This document shows, in pieces, positions 1 to 10,862 of a stretch of 64,000 nt of DNA. Within the stretch, counting starts at the first letter, position 1. The number at the start of each line of letters is the position of its first letter. The notes under the pieces were generated by a model. That model had not been told where the DNA came from, did not search any database, and saw nothing but the letters and a program-made list of their open reading frames with translations. Position numbers and translations under genes: made by a program. Source of the stretch: Dugong dugon (taxonomy: Eukaryota > Chordata > Mammalia > Sirenia > Dugongidae); assembly GCA_030035585.1 (NCBI GenBank), contig CM057476.1:26210501-26274500 (forward strand), in the 5' to 3' direction.

Positions 1-95
1 ATAGGGGTTAGGATACACAACGCATATTTTTGGAAGACACAGTTCAATCTAGAACATCTACCATTGCATGTTCTACATTCCAAGCATGTTTATAA

Positions 96-235
96 ACGTG
101 CTCTCATTTCATCTACCCAATCACACTGTAAGACAGGTACCATTAACCCAATTTTATAGATGAAGAATCTAAGGATCAGGGAGATAAGTTGGCTTAGCTA
201 AGGTCACATAGCCAGGACTGAATCTGGTGTTATGG
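96..235 (-). repeat. MIR SINE fragment
   Basis: The stretch reads like the reverse complement of the MIR 5' half: a hexamer run resembling GATGAAGAATCTAAGG, then a GGTCACATAGCC-like block. The copy is old and diverged. Confidence 0.5.
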
Positions 236-650
236 ATTTAGTTGTGTTCCCCAAAAAAGTGTACTGAATCCCTGGCCCTTGTACCTGTAGATGTGATTCT
301 GTTTGGAAATAGCATTTTTCTTTTTATATGTTAATGATGTCATACTACAGTAAGGTGGGTCCTAAACCTAGTGATCATTACTGAGTTACAAAAAGACCAG
401 AACAGACACAGACACACAGGGGGAAGACAGACGACATGTGAGGACCTGCCTGCAAGCAAAGGAATGCCAGGAACCATGGTTAGACACCACAAACAAGGAG
501 AGAGGTTCACGGAAGAAATCAACATGGCTGAGACCGTGATTTGGTCTTTTAGCTCTAGCACCTTGAGAAAATAAATTTTTGTTCTTTAAAGCTACCTGCT
601 TGCAGTATTTCTGTTAGAGCAACACTAGGTAGCTAAGACCCCCCGCTTCA
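228..650 (+). mobile_element. MaLR-type solo LTR (MLT1-like)
   Basis: The element opens with a TTGTGTTCCCC-type motif and continues with a CCTGGCCCTTGTACCTGTAGATGTG-like stretch. It then has a GGTGGGTCCTAA-type block and ends in ATAAATTTTTGTTCTTTAAAG followed by a region resembling 'gctacc...gctaagac'. These are hallmarks of the non-coding MaLR LTR group. No internal retroviral genes are present. Three other copies with the same layout lie at 16,603, 37,469 and 44,895. Confidence 0.7.
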
Positions 651-957
651 AACTAGACTGTCTGACACAAAGTCCTCAATGTTTCTACCACACTGCTCTG
701 CCTTTGGAGATCTTCCTTGAGTCATTTAGATAATAAGACTTGCAACTCTTGACCTAGGAGCAGGACAGAGCTGGCCTATCACAAAGGCAGGTCAAGGCAT
801 TCCCCCTGACCTTTGTGGACTCCTGCATGGTTCCTTATTCTCCTCTTTATTGGCCATGTTGCCCATGATGCCCAAGCCAGATTTACTGCTCCTTAACCAC
901 CCTCCCTTGCTTCCTTCCCTGTTCATAGTTTAAAATTATGAAACCTAATTTCACAGA
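650..957. other. Unassigned non-coding stretch
   Basis: I see no recognisable gene, RNA or repeat here. The end of the stretch, TTTCACAG at 949-956, is the left target-site copy of the next SINE. Confidence 0.5.
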
Positions 958-1153
958 GGAGCCCTGGTTGCATAGTGGTTAAGCAATCAGCTGATAACTG
1001 AAAGGTCTGTGGTTTGAACCTACCAACCACTCCACAGAAGAAAGATGTGGCAGTCTGCTTTCGTAAACATTACGGTCTTGGAAACTCTATAGAGCAGTTC
1101 TACTCTGTCCTATAGGGTCACTATGAGCTGGAATCATAATGGCAATGGGTAAT
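957..1153 (+). mobile_element. AfroSINE, GGAGCCCTGG subfamily
   Basis: The copy starts with GGAGCCCTGGTTGCATAGTG. It has a tRNA-like A box followed by the B box GGTTTGAACC, and then the shared tail CCTATAGGGTCACTATGAG. The direct repeat TTTCACAG (949-956 and 1154-1161) flanks it, as expected for target-primed insertion. It is non-coding. Confidence 0.88.
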
Positions 1154-1399
1154 TTTCACAGGATGGCCTCTCACAGTGCACTATTGCAAATTGCCAAAGT
1201 TATCTTCTCCCTCCTTGCTTCTTTTCTATATGTATAATAGCATCCAGGGTAAATTCATAAACCTGGCCTTTTGATCACATTCTAACCCACCTGCAAGACT
1301 AGACACACCTCCTATCACTTATTCTCTTGTGTCTTCAATTTTTTCCTTGTCATCTTTGACTTACAAAAACTCTGCTCAAGGCTGATGCAATGGAAGAAA

Positions 1400-1600
1400 A
1401 TGGTCTTTAGAGTCAGTAGAGAAGGATTAAAATACAAGCTCCACTCCTCCTAGCTTGGTGACCTTTGCCAAGTTTCTGAGCCTCGAGTATCTCATCTGTA
1501 AAATGGGGCTATTCCCTACCTTTAATGCTACAAAAATTAGCAGCAAGGTATCAATAGGTCATCTATAGGTTGTAGTAACAGTAGCGGTTGTAGTAGTAAT
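1400..1600 (+). repeat. MIR SINE
   Basis: The MIR core is visible: a block resembling TTTGCCAAGTTTCTGAGCCTC, then CATCTGTAAAATGGGG, in the sense direction. The 3' end runs directly into a TAA-rich microsatellite. Confidence 0.65.
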
Positions 1601-1685
1601 AATATTAGCATTAATAATAACAATAGTAATCACTAATAATAATTCTCATTAATGATTATTAATAATAATTAATAATAATTGCTTA
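1590..1685. repeat. AT-rich TAA/TAATAAT microsatellite
   Basis: The sequence is a degenerate array of TAATAA and ATTAATAAT units, roughly 95 bp long. It follows a MIR copy and precedes another, so it may have expanded from a SINE tail. Confidence 0.7.
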
Positions 1686-1734
1686 TTAAATGCTTACTAT
1701 TTGCTAGACATTATTCTAAACGTTTTTCATATAA

Positions 1735-1830
1735 TAACTAATTTAATCCTCATAGAAATGCTCCCATTTTTCAGATAAGGAAATTGAGGCCCAGAAAAGT
1801 TAAGTAATAAGCACAAGATTACAAAACTAG
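1735..1830 (-). repeat. MIR SINE fragment
   Basis: The AGATAAGGAAATTGAGGCCC block is the reverse complement of the MIR core. It is followed by AGTTAAGTAATAAGC. Confidence 0.6.
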
Positions 1831-1879
1831 TAATCTTCAGGGTTGTACAGAGTAGATGTTCAATAAATACTAGCTCTAT

Positions 1880-3300
1880 ATCTTGTTTCTCCCTACTATG
1901 TGTCTCCTATCTTCCATTACTAATAGGCTAGCTTGTCACCCTAACTACTTTGAGTTCCATTTCTCTCATCAATAAAATGGGTAGCATGACTTACTTCCTA
2001 GGAATGTTCTGAGGACCCAATGATATAAATTTGAAAATGCGCCACCCATAAAATGTGTTCAGCATTTACGGTTGAAAATGAATAATACTCACTTATTCTG
2101 TTTTCCTACACCCCCTTCAACTTCTGGAAATCCGGTTCTGATGCCATCATTCTTCCCAAAATTGCCTCCCAACTAATAATGACAAAATCGCTAAATCTAA
2201 GGAGCTATTCCAGTTCTCTTCCTTGACCTCTTGAGTGCCTTGCCACTCCTGACCAACACTCTTTTTAGTTTCTTTCTTTTTTAATTCCCTGCCCCAGCCT
2301 TAGATTTAGCAGCCATTTCTCCAGGAAGTCCTGGTCCCTTTTATTGGAGAATGACCAGCACCCTTAAACCTCTCTTCTCCTTCGCCTCCAAAATCTTGTG
2401 CTTTCTTGTTTTCTCTCACCTCTGTGCTCCCCTCCTAAGTCCATGTATTAAATGTACCCACACCCCCAAGGTTTGTTTGTGACTTCTTTGCTTGTTCCTC
2501 ACCTGCCGCCAGCCCCCAGCTTCATGGAGCAGTTCTTGCGGAGGACCTCCATTTCAGTCTGAGTTACCCCATTAGCAGAGACTCTGAGCCAAAATTTTAA
2601 ATACAAGTCCTCTATTTGGTGGTTCCAGAAAACACTGGAAGGAGCACTTGGAGGAGAAACAGGGAAGGGAAGATAGCCAATCAAAGGTACAGAATCAAGC
2701 CAGTTACCACTTTGGGCTACTGGGGCTTAAATCCCCCTGGAGAACTCTGGGAAGCAGCCTAGAGCATGCTCCTCAGAGTTATCCCATTCCAGGAGCCAGA
2801 GGGTTGGAGGCGTTTATATCCCGACTCATTTCAATCATGTTTGAGGGTTGTTCCTAGATGGTGTTAATTCTCAGGCACTTCTAGCTTACGTGCATGCAAG
2901 GGGAGCAGGTGCCAGCCAACAGAAAAGCCCTCAGGCTGTTGGGAGTCAGCTTGGCAAACACTACAAGGGCAAGGCCCCAGGGATATGAGTGGGGGCACCA
3001 ACAGTGTCTGTGACAACTCCCAGAGCTGCAACTCCACCTATGGTTGCTCTTGAAAGCTCCAGACACATCTGCAATTCCTGCTGGTCCTCTGTGCTGGACC
3101 TTCCTAGATCCCACAAGTGCAGGAAGGCCATGTCCAATATCTCTCCTTACCTGTACACCAAACCAGCATCCTTACCGCAGATATCATCATTTCATGCTCA
3201 TCACAAAGCTTCTGTATGCCCAGAGTGGAATAATTTGGGCTATTGTGTTTCTTCACCCCATGTCCCCAGGATGCCACAGAGCGAAATGCCAGTTTGGCTG
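1880..3300. other. Unassigned stretch with weak L2-like parts
   Basis: Parts of 2,100-2,480 resemble the middle of an L2 LINE on the plus strand, with CTAAATCTAAGGAGC followed by a 'cttgacctctt' block. The identity is too low to define limits. The rest, including the overlapping open frames near 2,989-3,415, shows no protein motif and nothing I recognise. Confidence 0.35.
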
Positions 3301-3304
3301 TGGA

Positions 3305-3500
3305 GGGACAGAAGTTCTAAGGCTGGCTCTGCCACTACCTGGCTGCACTCACATTGGTGACTTACCTCACCTTTTAGAGCCTCACTTGCATCAACCACAA
3401 AATGGGGATTTTTAAATAGGATTCTGTGAGGGTGGATGAGATTATGTATGAAAGATTGCCTAGTCCAGTTTATAACACATGATAGTTATTCAGCATTGAT
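3305..3500 (+). repeat. MIR SINE
   Basis: GGCTCTGCCACTACCTGGCTG and ACAAAATGGGGATTTTTAAA match the MIR body and core in sense direction, with the usual downstream 'gatgagattatgtatgaaa' type region. Confidence 0.6.
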
Positions 3501-3570
3501 AACTATGACTATTCCAATCAGCGGTCTAGTTGTATCTTTTTTCCAATTCAGTTGTGTATCTCCTACTACC

Positions 3571-3778
3571 AGTAACCAGTGGCCATTAAGTCAATTATGA
3601 CTTGTGATGACCCCATGTGTGTCAGAGTAGAACTGTGCTTCGTAGGGTTTCTAATGACTGATTTTTCAGAAGCAGATCACCAGGCTTTTCTTCCAAGGCA
3701 CCTCTGAGTGAACTTGAACCTCCAACCTTTCGGTTAGCCGCCTAGAGTGTTAACGGTTTGCACCACCCTGGGACTCCC
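3571..3778 (-). mobile_element. AfroSINE, GGTCCCTGGGTGG subfamily
   Basis: On the plus strand it reads from the tail (AGTAACCAGTGGCC...) through GTGTGTCAGAGTAGAACTG to the head CACCACCCTGGGACTCCC. This second subfamily differs from the GGAGCCCTGG type in its head and middle. The B box region CTTGAACCTCCAACC is visible. Confidence 0.87.
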
Positions 3779-3829
3779 ATCTCGTAATAGTCCCCCTTTT
3801 TATTGTCTTCACTATGCTAAGTATCCACA

Positions 3830-4175
3830 GGCTCAGCATATACCTGGATTGCTCCAGCGGCCCCCTAACCTTTCCCCCTACCCCTGCCTAGACTTCCTGG
3901 GATAATAATGCCAGACTCAGCTTCTGGAAGTACCACATTCTTCCCAGCTATCAACAGTGTCTCTTAGCTGTCTTCACAGTGATATTTAACCTCCTTATTG
4001 TGGCATATAAGGCTCTTGACAATCCAACCCCCTAATGATATTCTCCACTTTACCTATCACTGCTTTCCTTCAGTAAAATGCCACATGTTTTTCTCTTCTA
4101 TGCTCATTGATTCAGCAGATGTTTGTTAAGCACCTATTATATGCCAAGCACTGTGTTAAGCACTGAGAAGATAAT
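3830..4175 (+). repeat. L2 LINE 3' region fragment
   Basis: TTGTGGCATATAAGGCTCTTG followed by AATCCAACCCC matches the L2 ORF2 end ('tacaaggccct...gatctggccc' region). The last part, AGCACCTATTATATGCCAAGC, is an MIR/L2-type end in the opposite sense. The copy is old. Confidence 0.5.
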
Positions 4176-4433
4176 CATAAGCAAGAGAAAAAAAAAAAAA
4201 GGCCTTCACTATCCTGGAGTCCTCGATTTAACCTTTATCCATGCTGCTCCCCAGCTCCCCACCCCTCCTCTCCACCCAGTCCTCTCCAGAGAGCCATCAC
4301 AGTGCCCTGGGAGAAGGAACAGTGCCCGGTTCAAAGCCCAGCCTTGCCATTTATGATGGGGTGGCCTTGTTGCAGTCACTTCTCTCCCTCAGCCTCTGTT
4401 TCCCAATGGTGAGAATAAGCTCTGCCTGTGGTT

Positions 4434-5224
4434 AGCTGAATAATGGCTCCCCAAACCTACCCGTGTCCTATTCCTTGGAATCTACAACTATTGTTACCCT
4501 TCATGGCAAATGGACTTTGCAGATGCAATTACGTCAAGGACCTGGAGATGGGAAGATTATCCTGGGTTATCCAAGTGGACCCAACGTAATCACAAAAGTG
4601 CTTATACAAGGGAGGCAGGAGGGTCAGAGTGAGTAGTAGGAAACGTGTCAATGGAGGAAAGGGGTTGGATGATACCAGGAAGGGGTTACTGGCCAAGGAA
4701 TGCAAATGGCCTACTGTTGTTGTTAGTTGCCATCCAGTTGGCTCTGACTCTTGACAACCTTACGTGCAACAGAACGGAACGCGCTGTCTTCACGATCATT
4801 GGTGTGTTTGAGTCCATTGTTGTGGCTGTTGTGTTGATCCATCTCACTGAGGATTTCTCTCATTTTCACTGACCCTCCACTTTAGCAGACAGGGGTCCTT
4901 TTCTAGCGAGTGGCCTTTTCTGATGACGTTTCCAGAGTAAGTGAGTCGAAGTCTCACCATCCGCACTTCTAAGGAGCATTCTGGTTGTATTTCTTCTAAG
5001 ACTGATTTGTTCATTCTTCTGGAAGTCTGTGGTATATTCAATGTACAGAAGCTGAAGAAGGCAAGGAGATGCATTCTCTCCTGCAGCCTCCAGAATGAAC
5101 ACAGCCCGGCCGACACCTTGATTTTAGACTAACCATCTCCAAAACTATAAGATAATAAATTAGTTTTCTTTTTAACCACTGAGTCTGTGGTAATCTGTTA
5201 CAGTAGCAATAGCATGCTAATACG
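4434..5224 (+). mobile_element. MaLR-type LTR split by an RTE insertion
   Basis: The left part (4,434-4,709) contains GGACTTTGCAGATGCAATTA, GATTATCCTGGGTTATCC and AACGTAATCACAAAAGTGC. The right part (5,049-5,224) has GACACCTTGATTTTAGAC and ends GTTACAGTAGCAATAGC, which belongs to the same LTR type. A minus-strand RTE fragment separates the halves, so the LTR is the older element. Confidence 0.65.
4710..5048 (-). mobile_element. RTE LINE, 3'-end fragment
   Basis: Reading the minus strand, this is the last ~340 bp of the RTE element, ending in the (AAC)n-like tail seen as TTGTTGTTAG at 4,711. It includes the C-terminal coding stretch and the 3' untranslated end. It is a 5'-truncated, dead copy nested inside an LTR. 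Minus-strand open frames here include the motif NKSVLEEI, typical of the C-terminal region of these elements. Confidence 0.85.
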
Positions 5225-6212
5225 GTTGGTGTGGGGCTACAGATGGTGGTGCAGGCCCAGGCACAGCCCAGGCCTCAAATGGAATATGGGGATGGGGTTG
5301 TTGGGGGAAGAAAGGGGCATCCCATTTTCCCTCTCTTCCCAGAAGACTTCTCCAATCATTGCTGCTCACCACACTTGCTCCCTTACCTGAGCCTCTCCAG
5401 CATGTGTTATCTGTAAAGCACAGGTCTACGAAGGTGCTTACACATCTTAGCCTCTTGTTGTAAACAGGGCCTTAGGGGTCATCTCATATCCAATGCACTT
5501 AGTAGGTGAACGTCATTGCACAGGTGAGGGAACAGAGGACTGGAGGGTGACGTGACTTGCCCAAGATCATAAAAATGAGCACTGTACAGCAGAATCGAAA
5601 ACCCAGTGATCCTGTCTCCTGGCCCAGCACCATGTGAATTTCCAGCTGGCCTTGTCTCTGTCTTAATCTTATCTGCATCCTCCTGCCCAGCACCTTGCAC
5701 ACTGGCAGCCACCAGCCCAAGAGAGATCAGCACCCTAGTCGGATCACTGGGGACCTGATGGATCGCCCACCCACAGCCCCTCTCCCAAAAGACATGACAA
5801 GAAAAGAAAGCTGGCTAGGGAGAAATGGTAATTTCCTGTAAGCCAATGACGGGATGAGAGATGGTGCCAGGATGAAATATGCCTCATCTCCTACTCAGCT
5901 TGGACATAAGCCCAGGAGATGTGGCGTGCTGGGACTGGGCAGAGGTATATAGAGGAGAAAGGGGCGTGGGGAGAGGGATGGTGGGTGCAGGGCAGGCAGC
6001 AGAGCAAGTGGGGGGGGGGGGTGAGAGGGTTAATTGGATGTGAGATCCAGACCCCTTGTGGTATGAACAAAACAGCCTGGTCTCCTCTCTCGGCTCCTCC
6101 AGAGGCCGAGACTGGGCCTGTCTTAGCATACACCAGGCCAAAAATGGTGCCTGGTGCAGTATACATGCTCAGTAAATGCTGCTTGTGTCAATGGATAACT
6201 AGGAGTTAGGAG
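5225..6212. other. Unassigned non-coding stretch
   Basis: I see no gene. An MIR-like block (GGTGAGGGAACAGAGG... CTTGCCCAAGATCAT) lies near 5,520-5,570 on the minus strand. A run of 11 G lies at about 6,010-6,021. The open frames on both strands have no recognisable motif. Confidence 0.45.
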
Positions 6213-6415
6213 ACCTACCCATTCCCACTGAGGTGATTCCTACTCATAGCAACTCTACAGGACAGAGCAGAGCTGCCCCATAGGGTTCCCAAGGCTGTAA
6301 TCATTACAGAAGCAGAGTGCCACATCTTTCTCCCATGGAGCAGCTGGTGGGTTCAGACTGCTACAACCTTTTGGTTAGCAGCCAAGCACTTAACCACTGA
6401 ACCACCAGAGATCCT
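6213..6415 (-). mobile_element. AfroSINE
   Basis: The plus strand reads tail to head: GACTCATAGCAACTCTACAG is typical, as are GTAATCATTACAGAAGCAGA and the head CACTGAACCACCAGAGATCC. It is a full-length type with the middle 'tttacagaagcagactgcc' block present. Confidence 0.87.
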
Positions 6416-6554
6416 CTTAGGGGACCTAGAGCCCCACAGTCCACGAGCTGGAGATCTTAGATGCCATTCCTCCCTCTTTGGGCCTCTATTTTGCCATCTG
6501 CAAATCTATCTGCCAAATCAAGTTAAATCAAGTGTGAATTAGTTGGGTTGAGTG

Positions 6555-6700
6555 TGTAGTGCTTAAACACCTAGAGTCTGGAGTTGGACAGCTTTGTGCT
6601 TAAAAGCCCTTTCTAGTCATTCACTTCACCCCTCTGAGCCTCATTGTCTCCTCTGAAAATGGGTCCATGTTATAATCATCAACATGTTGACTATCAGTTG
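6555..6700 (+). repeat. MIR SINE
   Basis: CCTAGAGTCTGGAGTTGGAC, then CCTCTGAGCCTCATTGTCTC and GAAAATGGGTCC follow MIR in sense order. Confidence 0.6.
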
Positions 6701-6754
6701 ACTGTATCAGTCATTTAAACTTTAGTATAAGCAGGTTTTTGAAAGCCCTGGAGG

Positions 6755-6940
6755 CAACTGATATTTGTTGGGAGTTTACTATGTGCCATGCACTCTTCCA
6801 AGCACTTTGCATAAAAAGTTTATTTGATTTTCACCACAATTTCGTGAGGTTCAAAACAAGGAAAGAAATTTCACAAAGCCACACAGCCAGCAAGTCAGAA
6901 TTTAACCCAAAGCCTTCCTGACTTCAGATCTTGAACTCTT
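6755..6940 (-). repeat. MIR SINE
   Basis: The order TACTATGTGCCATGCACTC, AAGCACTTTGCATAAA, then AGCCACACAGCCAGCAAGTC is MIR in reverse complement. Confidence 0.65.
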
Positions 6941-7020
6941 AATACTTACATTCATTACCTTTTCAGCTCAAAATAGCCTATATGCCATGAAAATCAGCTT
7001 AGAATGTATCCTCTAGCCCA

Positions 7021-7185
7021 AACAAAAACCATACTCGTTGCCATGAGTGGATTCTGACTCATAGCAACACTATAGGACAGTGTAGAACTGCCCCACAGAG
7101 TTTCCAAGGAGCATCTGGCGGATTCAAACCACCAGCCCTTTGGCTAGCAGCTATAGCTCTTAATCACTACACCACCAGGGTTTCT
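7021..7185 (-). mobile_element. AfroSINE, short internally deleted type
   Basis: Tail GATTCTGACTCATAGCAACA leads to GTTTCCAAGGAGCATCTGG and on to the head ACTACACCACCAGGG. The block of about 40 bp containing 'ctttacagaagcagactgcc' is missing. The same short form recurs at 24,235, 50,946 and 55,694, so it is a subfamily and not a private deletion. Confidence 0.87.
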
Positions 7186-7193
7186 CTAGACAA

Positions 7194-7302
7194 GTGCTTC
7201 TCAAACTTGACTGTGCATAGTACGCCGATTCATGACGCAGTGTTTCTAATCATCTCCCCGGGGTGGCTGAAGCTGCTGGTCCACTTTGAGTACCAAGGTC
7301 CT
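7194..7302 (-). mobile_element. MER5A-like hAT transposon remnant
   Basis: GTGCTTCTCAAACTTGACTG at one end and GCTGCTGGTCCACTTTGAG at the other match the ends of the MER5A non-autonomous hAT element. The middle is shortened. Confidence 0.6.
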
Positions 7303-7309
7303 AGACAAT

Positions 7310-7580
7310 GGGCTTCCACAGACGGATTATAAGAGGGATGTGACACGGTCATATCAGCCCTTTAGGAGTCATCTGGCTGCTGTGTGGAGGGTGGGGTGGA
7401 GGGGGTGAGGCTGGAGGTGGGTATTTAAGCTTTGAGGTTCCCTCGAGCTCAAACACCTCCTGATTTGATTCTTAGAGATGCTCTACCCTTCTTTGGCAAA
7501 CTGGAGGGATATAAGGATGTAGGAGTCTTCCAGCTCCGCCCCCTCCCCAGGCTTAAAAGGAGTATTAGCTTTGAGGCAGG
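7310..7580. other. L2-like and unassigned sequence
   Basis: GGGATGTGACACGGTCATATC followed by GGCTGCTGTGTGGAGGGTGG is like L2 in reverse complement. The rest has no recognisable feature. Confidence 0.4.
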
Positions 7581-7830
7581 CTGTGCTTAAAAATGATGCT
7601 CTGAGCAGCCACTCAGTATTCCAGGGACCACGCTGGATTCAATACATCAAAGGTTGAAGGATCATATAGCCCCATTAGCTGCAAAGTTTAATTTCCCTTC
7701 GGGGCTGGTGGTTACAATGAAACTACAGCGGCAATTACAACTTCCCCTTCGCTGACAACCTGCTCAGATCAATAATGGCTGTGACGCTGGGATCAGCCTC
7801 ATTCGTCAGGAGACTCTGGGCTACCCAAGG
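7580..7830. other. Repeat-free block, candidate conserved non-coding element
   Basis: No repeat or open frame explains this block. It carries CCCATTAGCTGCAAAGTTTA, GCGGCAATTACAAC and a CAATAATGGCTGTGACGC stretch, with the short homeodomain-like cores ATTA/TAAT and relatively preserved CpGs for a region this CpG-poor. Only a cross-species alignment can show whether it is constrained. Confidence 0.4.
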
Positions 7831-7999
7831 CCCATCACTGCCCACTATCTGCCCTTCTTGCTGGGTGATGGGGAAAGGGAGTGAGGCACCTTCCAAGATG
7901 TCAGGTCTCCCTCCCTGATTTTGTAGAACGGGAGCCCAAGGCCAAGAAAGGGATAAACCTCAATAATTAATTAATCTACCACATATTTAATCAAGTGTC

Positions 8000-8440
8000 A
8001 ACTCTTCTAGGCCTTGGGGATACAGTTGTGAATGAGGCAGACATGGTCCTTTTCTTCATGGAGAGAGAGGTTAGCAGGTAAACAAGCAAGTTAGGTAATT
8101 TAAGATTGGCTTATGAGCTTCTTTAGCAGACAGGTCAGGGACGGTGACATGGTACCATTTGGTCAGAGCTTGAAGGAAGAGCAGGAGGAAAGCATTTGAA
8201 GTTCTAGAGGAAGGGCATCTCAGGAAGAGGAAACAGCAAGTGAAAAGGCCCTGAGGTAGGAAATAATGTGAGGGAGGAGCAGCAGGGAAATTGGGATAGT
8301 GCTTCATGAGTGAGTGGGAGAGGAGTTTAGATAAGGCCAGAAGGACAGCAGGGGCAAGGTAAGGGCCTTGGATTTCATTCTGGGTGCAGTGGAGACCCAG
8401 GAAGAGTTTTCTGCAGGGAAATGGCTTATCTGAGATCATA
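8000..8440 (-). repeat. L2 LINE fragment
   Basis: The plus strand reads AGGCCTTGGGGATACAG, then AAAGGCCCTGAGGTAGG and GGCCTTGGATTTCATTCTG. These are reverse complements of the L2 3' region in the expected order. The minus-strand open frame across it is an accidental product of this old LINE. Confidence 0.65.
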
Positions 8441-8449
8441 TATGGCAAA

Positions 8450-9270
8450 CTAAGCTAGAGCCTAGGTCTACTGAGCCCACTGGTCAGAGCTCTCTTGCCC
8501 CACGCCAAGCTCTCTTGTGCACGAGCATTGGTCAAGCTACAGAACTCTCTGACCATGGGCTCATGGTCAGTTGATTGGAGTCAGCAGATATTGTCCCCCA
8601 TGGACAGGTGAGCAAGCAGAGATCCAGGGCTCACAGATATCTTCATGATGCGAGCTGGAGGCTTTACACTCCATACTCCCTGGTCTTCAGTGTGACAATT
8701 GTTTTCCAATGATGCCTATTGCCTTCCTGGAACCTCACAGCAAGTCTGGGGTTCCAGGGTCCTCGGTTAATGTTTCACTTTGACAAATGGGGAAGCTAAA
8801 GGCCAGAGCAGCTGGCCTTCATCTCCACCCAAGGCTGGCCTTGGACAGTCTTCCATCTCCCAACCTGGTCTCCCCTTCTAGATCCATGTCCATCTTAATC
8901 CCAGCCCATAATCACTCCTCCAGGGACTTCTGCCAAAGACCAAAGTGGTGGTCTCTTGCACAGTTTCTATGAGACTGGGGGCTTCCTCCCTCCTCCCTCC
9001 ACCGAGGCCTTCCGCTTTCATTCAATCTTCCTTTTTTTTTTTTTAGTACTGTCATTCTTCCCTTGATTTATTAATAAAACAATTATTAAACTCCTGCTCC
9101 AGCCTAGACAGTGGGAAACCTATAAACAGAGAGGGAAAAAAAGAGCTTGGGACAAAAAAGAAAGTACAGGGGCCAAGAACACAGAGGAAGGAAACCAAAT
9201 TTCAAATCAAATGATTTTTCTGTTTATACCAGCTATTATTGCCCCTGGGGCTTGATTAGCCCTGCCTTTC
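8450..9270. other. Unassigned non-coding stretch
   Basis: I see no gene or clear repeat apart from a short poly-T at 9,032-9,044 and a MIR-like hint (ACAAATGGGGAAGCTAAAGG) near 8,783. Confidence 0.4.
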
Positions 9271-9274
9271 TTAA

Positions 9275-9560
9275 ACTGATATTTTCAACCTGGCTGTACT
9301 GTAGTCTCCTTGAGAGTCTCCTTGAGAGCAAGATACTGGTCTCAACAGTCTTTGTTGCAGTGCCTAGCAGAGTGTCTTGCACAGATCGAACATTCACATG
9401 TTGAGAGCATGCACTCTGGGAACAGACTAGCTGAAGCTTGACTCTCAGCTCCACCATGTACCAGCTGTGTGACTTTGGGCAAGTGGCTTAACCTCTCTGA
9501 GCATCAGTGTCTTCACCTGAAAAATGGGAATGAGTATATTGACTTGCTTGTGGGGTTTCA
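9275..9560 (+). repeat. L2 3' end followed by MIR
   Basis: GTCTCCTTGAGAGCAAGATA and TTGCAGTGCCTAGCAGAGTG match the L2 3' end. From about 9,400 an MIR follows, with ACCAGCTGTGTGACTTTGGG and TGAAAAATGGGAATGAG in sense order. GAGTCTCCTTGA occurs twice in tandem near 9,304-9,330. Confidence 0.6.
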
Positions 9561-10300
9561 ATAATACTCAGGGATGTAGAGTGCTAAAATTCCAGGCCCA
9601 GAGGAAGATCTGGTTGCTGTGTTGCACTAGGCAATCCATGTCCTCTCTCCTGAGCCTCAGCTACACTTTTATATGTCCTCATGGTATAATAGTCCAGATG
9701 GGTCACAGAGGCCAAAAACAAGAGGAGCTCCCACCTCACACAAGGGTTGAGAGGAAGGTGGGAAATATGGGAGATAGGAGGTGGCCCCTCTATTCAATTG
9801 GTCCTGGACCAACAGAGCTCTCTGTTGGCAAGATGGATAAATCTTAGAGCCAGCCCAGTAGAGTCTTCTAGGGGGAGTACAGGTACTGGAGGTGGACGGA
9901 TTAGGCAGAGTACACATCACATTGACAAGCCCAGGTGGTAGTAATAAGAGAGGAATGGAGCCATTCTATGGCCGTGAAATATGGTGCCCAGCCAAGGTAA
10001 ATGCCTTGAAAGAATTAATAAACAGAACGCTGATTTGTAGTTCATCTGCCAGGTGGAGGTATGTGTAGGAGGAAGGCAGGGTCTTGGAATGGATTGCCAA
10101 CACCCTTCAAGTTCTCAGGAAACTGAGGGTATGTCTCCCACGCCATAGAGGAAGGAGCCAGTCACTTAGAGAAACCAAAGTGGAAAGAACTTCCCTGGCC
10201 TTATCCAGCTCATTGGGGAAGACATGGGATGAGAAATGACAATGAACTTTCTGCTGTGCTCGTGCCTTCACATACCATCTCGTATGATCCTCTCCACTGC
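9560..10300. other. Unassigned non-coding stretch
   Basis: I recognise no gene, RNA or repeat family here. The overlapping open frames at 9,524-9,941 have no domain motif. Confidence 0.4.
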
Positions 10301-10410
10301 TCAGAGGTAAGGATTAATATGTCCATTGTGCAGATGGGAAAACTGAAGTTCAGGGAACAGAAATAACAATGTTACATAGCAAAACAGAATTTATACTCAG
10401 GTTTTTCTCC
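10300..10410 (-). repeat. MIR SINE fragment
   Basis: CAGATGGGAAAACTGAAGTT and ATGTTACATAGC are the reverse complement of the MIR core. Confidence 0.5.
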
Positions 10411-10862
10411 CCCAAAATACTCTTCCTGTAATGAGAAAGTCAAGGAAAGAAGGGACATTAGGGTCTATGTAACTCATCTCCCACCCTAAGGCTGGAATCT
10501 CTGCTACCAGAACTTTGCTGCAGAGCATACACTTCTGCTGAACACTCTCCTCCAGCACAGCCCTCAGACACCTGAAGACAGACCCCATTCCCAGTCCTGG
10601 TGGTCCTTACCTATTTCTTGATCAAGTATTATTGACCGAGAAGGAAGAAAGGAAGTTTTAAGAAAGAGATACATTCTTGAGCAAATGAAATCATTCAGCT
10701 GAATAGAAGGAACAGGAGAAATACCAGAATTTAGGATCAGGCCCATCAAATCCTACGACAGCCCCTTTTTTAGCTTAGTGATGGATATTTTGCTTCGCTT
10801 ATTTGAGCCTCAGTTTCCTTCCCCGAAAATGGGGATAACCCATTTACGGCCTCAGAAGACTA
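10410..10862. other. Unassigned non-coding stretch
   Basis: There is a short MIR-like piece near 10,800 (GAGCCTCAGTTTCCTTCC, GAAAATGGGGAT). I see nothing else. Confidence 0.4.

Noticed and set aside
228-650. Endogenous retrovirus with coding genes
   Set aside because: Only solo LTR-type sequence is present here and at the other LTR sites. No gag, pol or env frame is found.
6010-6021. G-quadruplex from the poly-G run
   Set aside because: It is a single homopolymer without further G-runs at suitable spacing, too little to support a claim.
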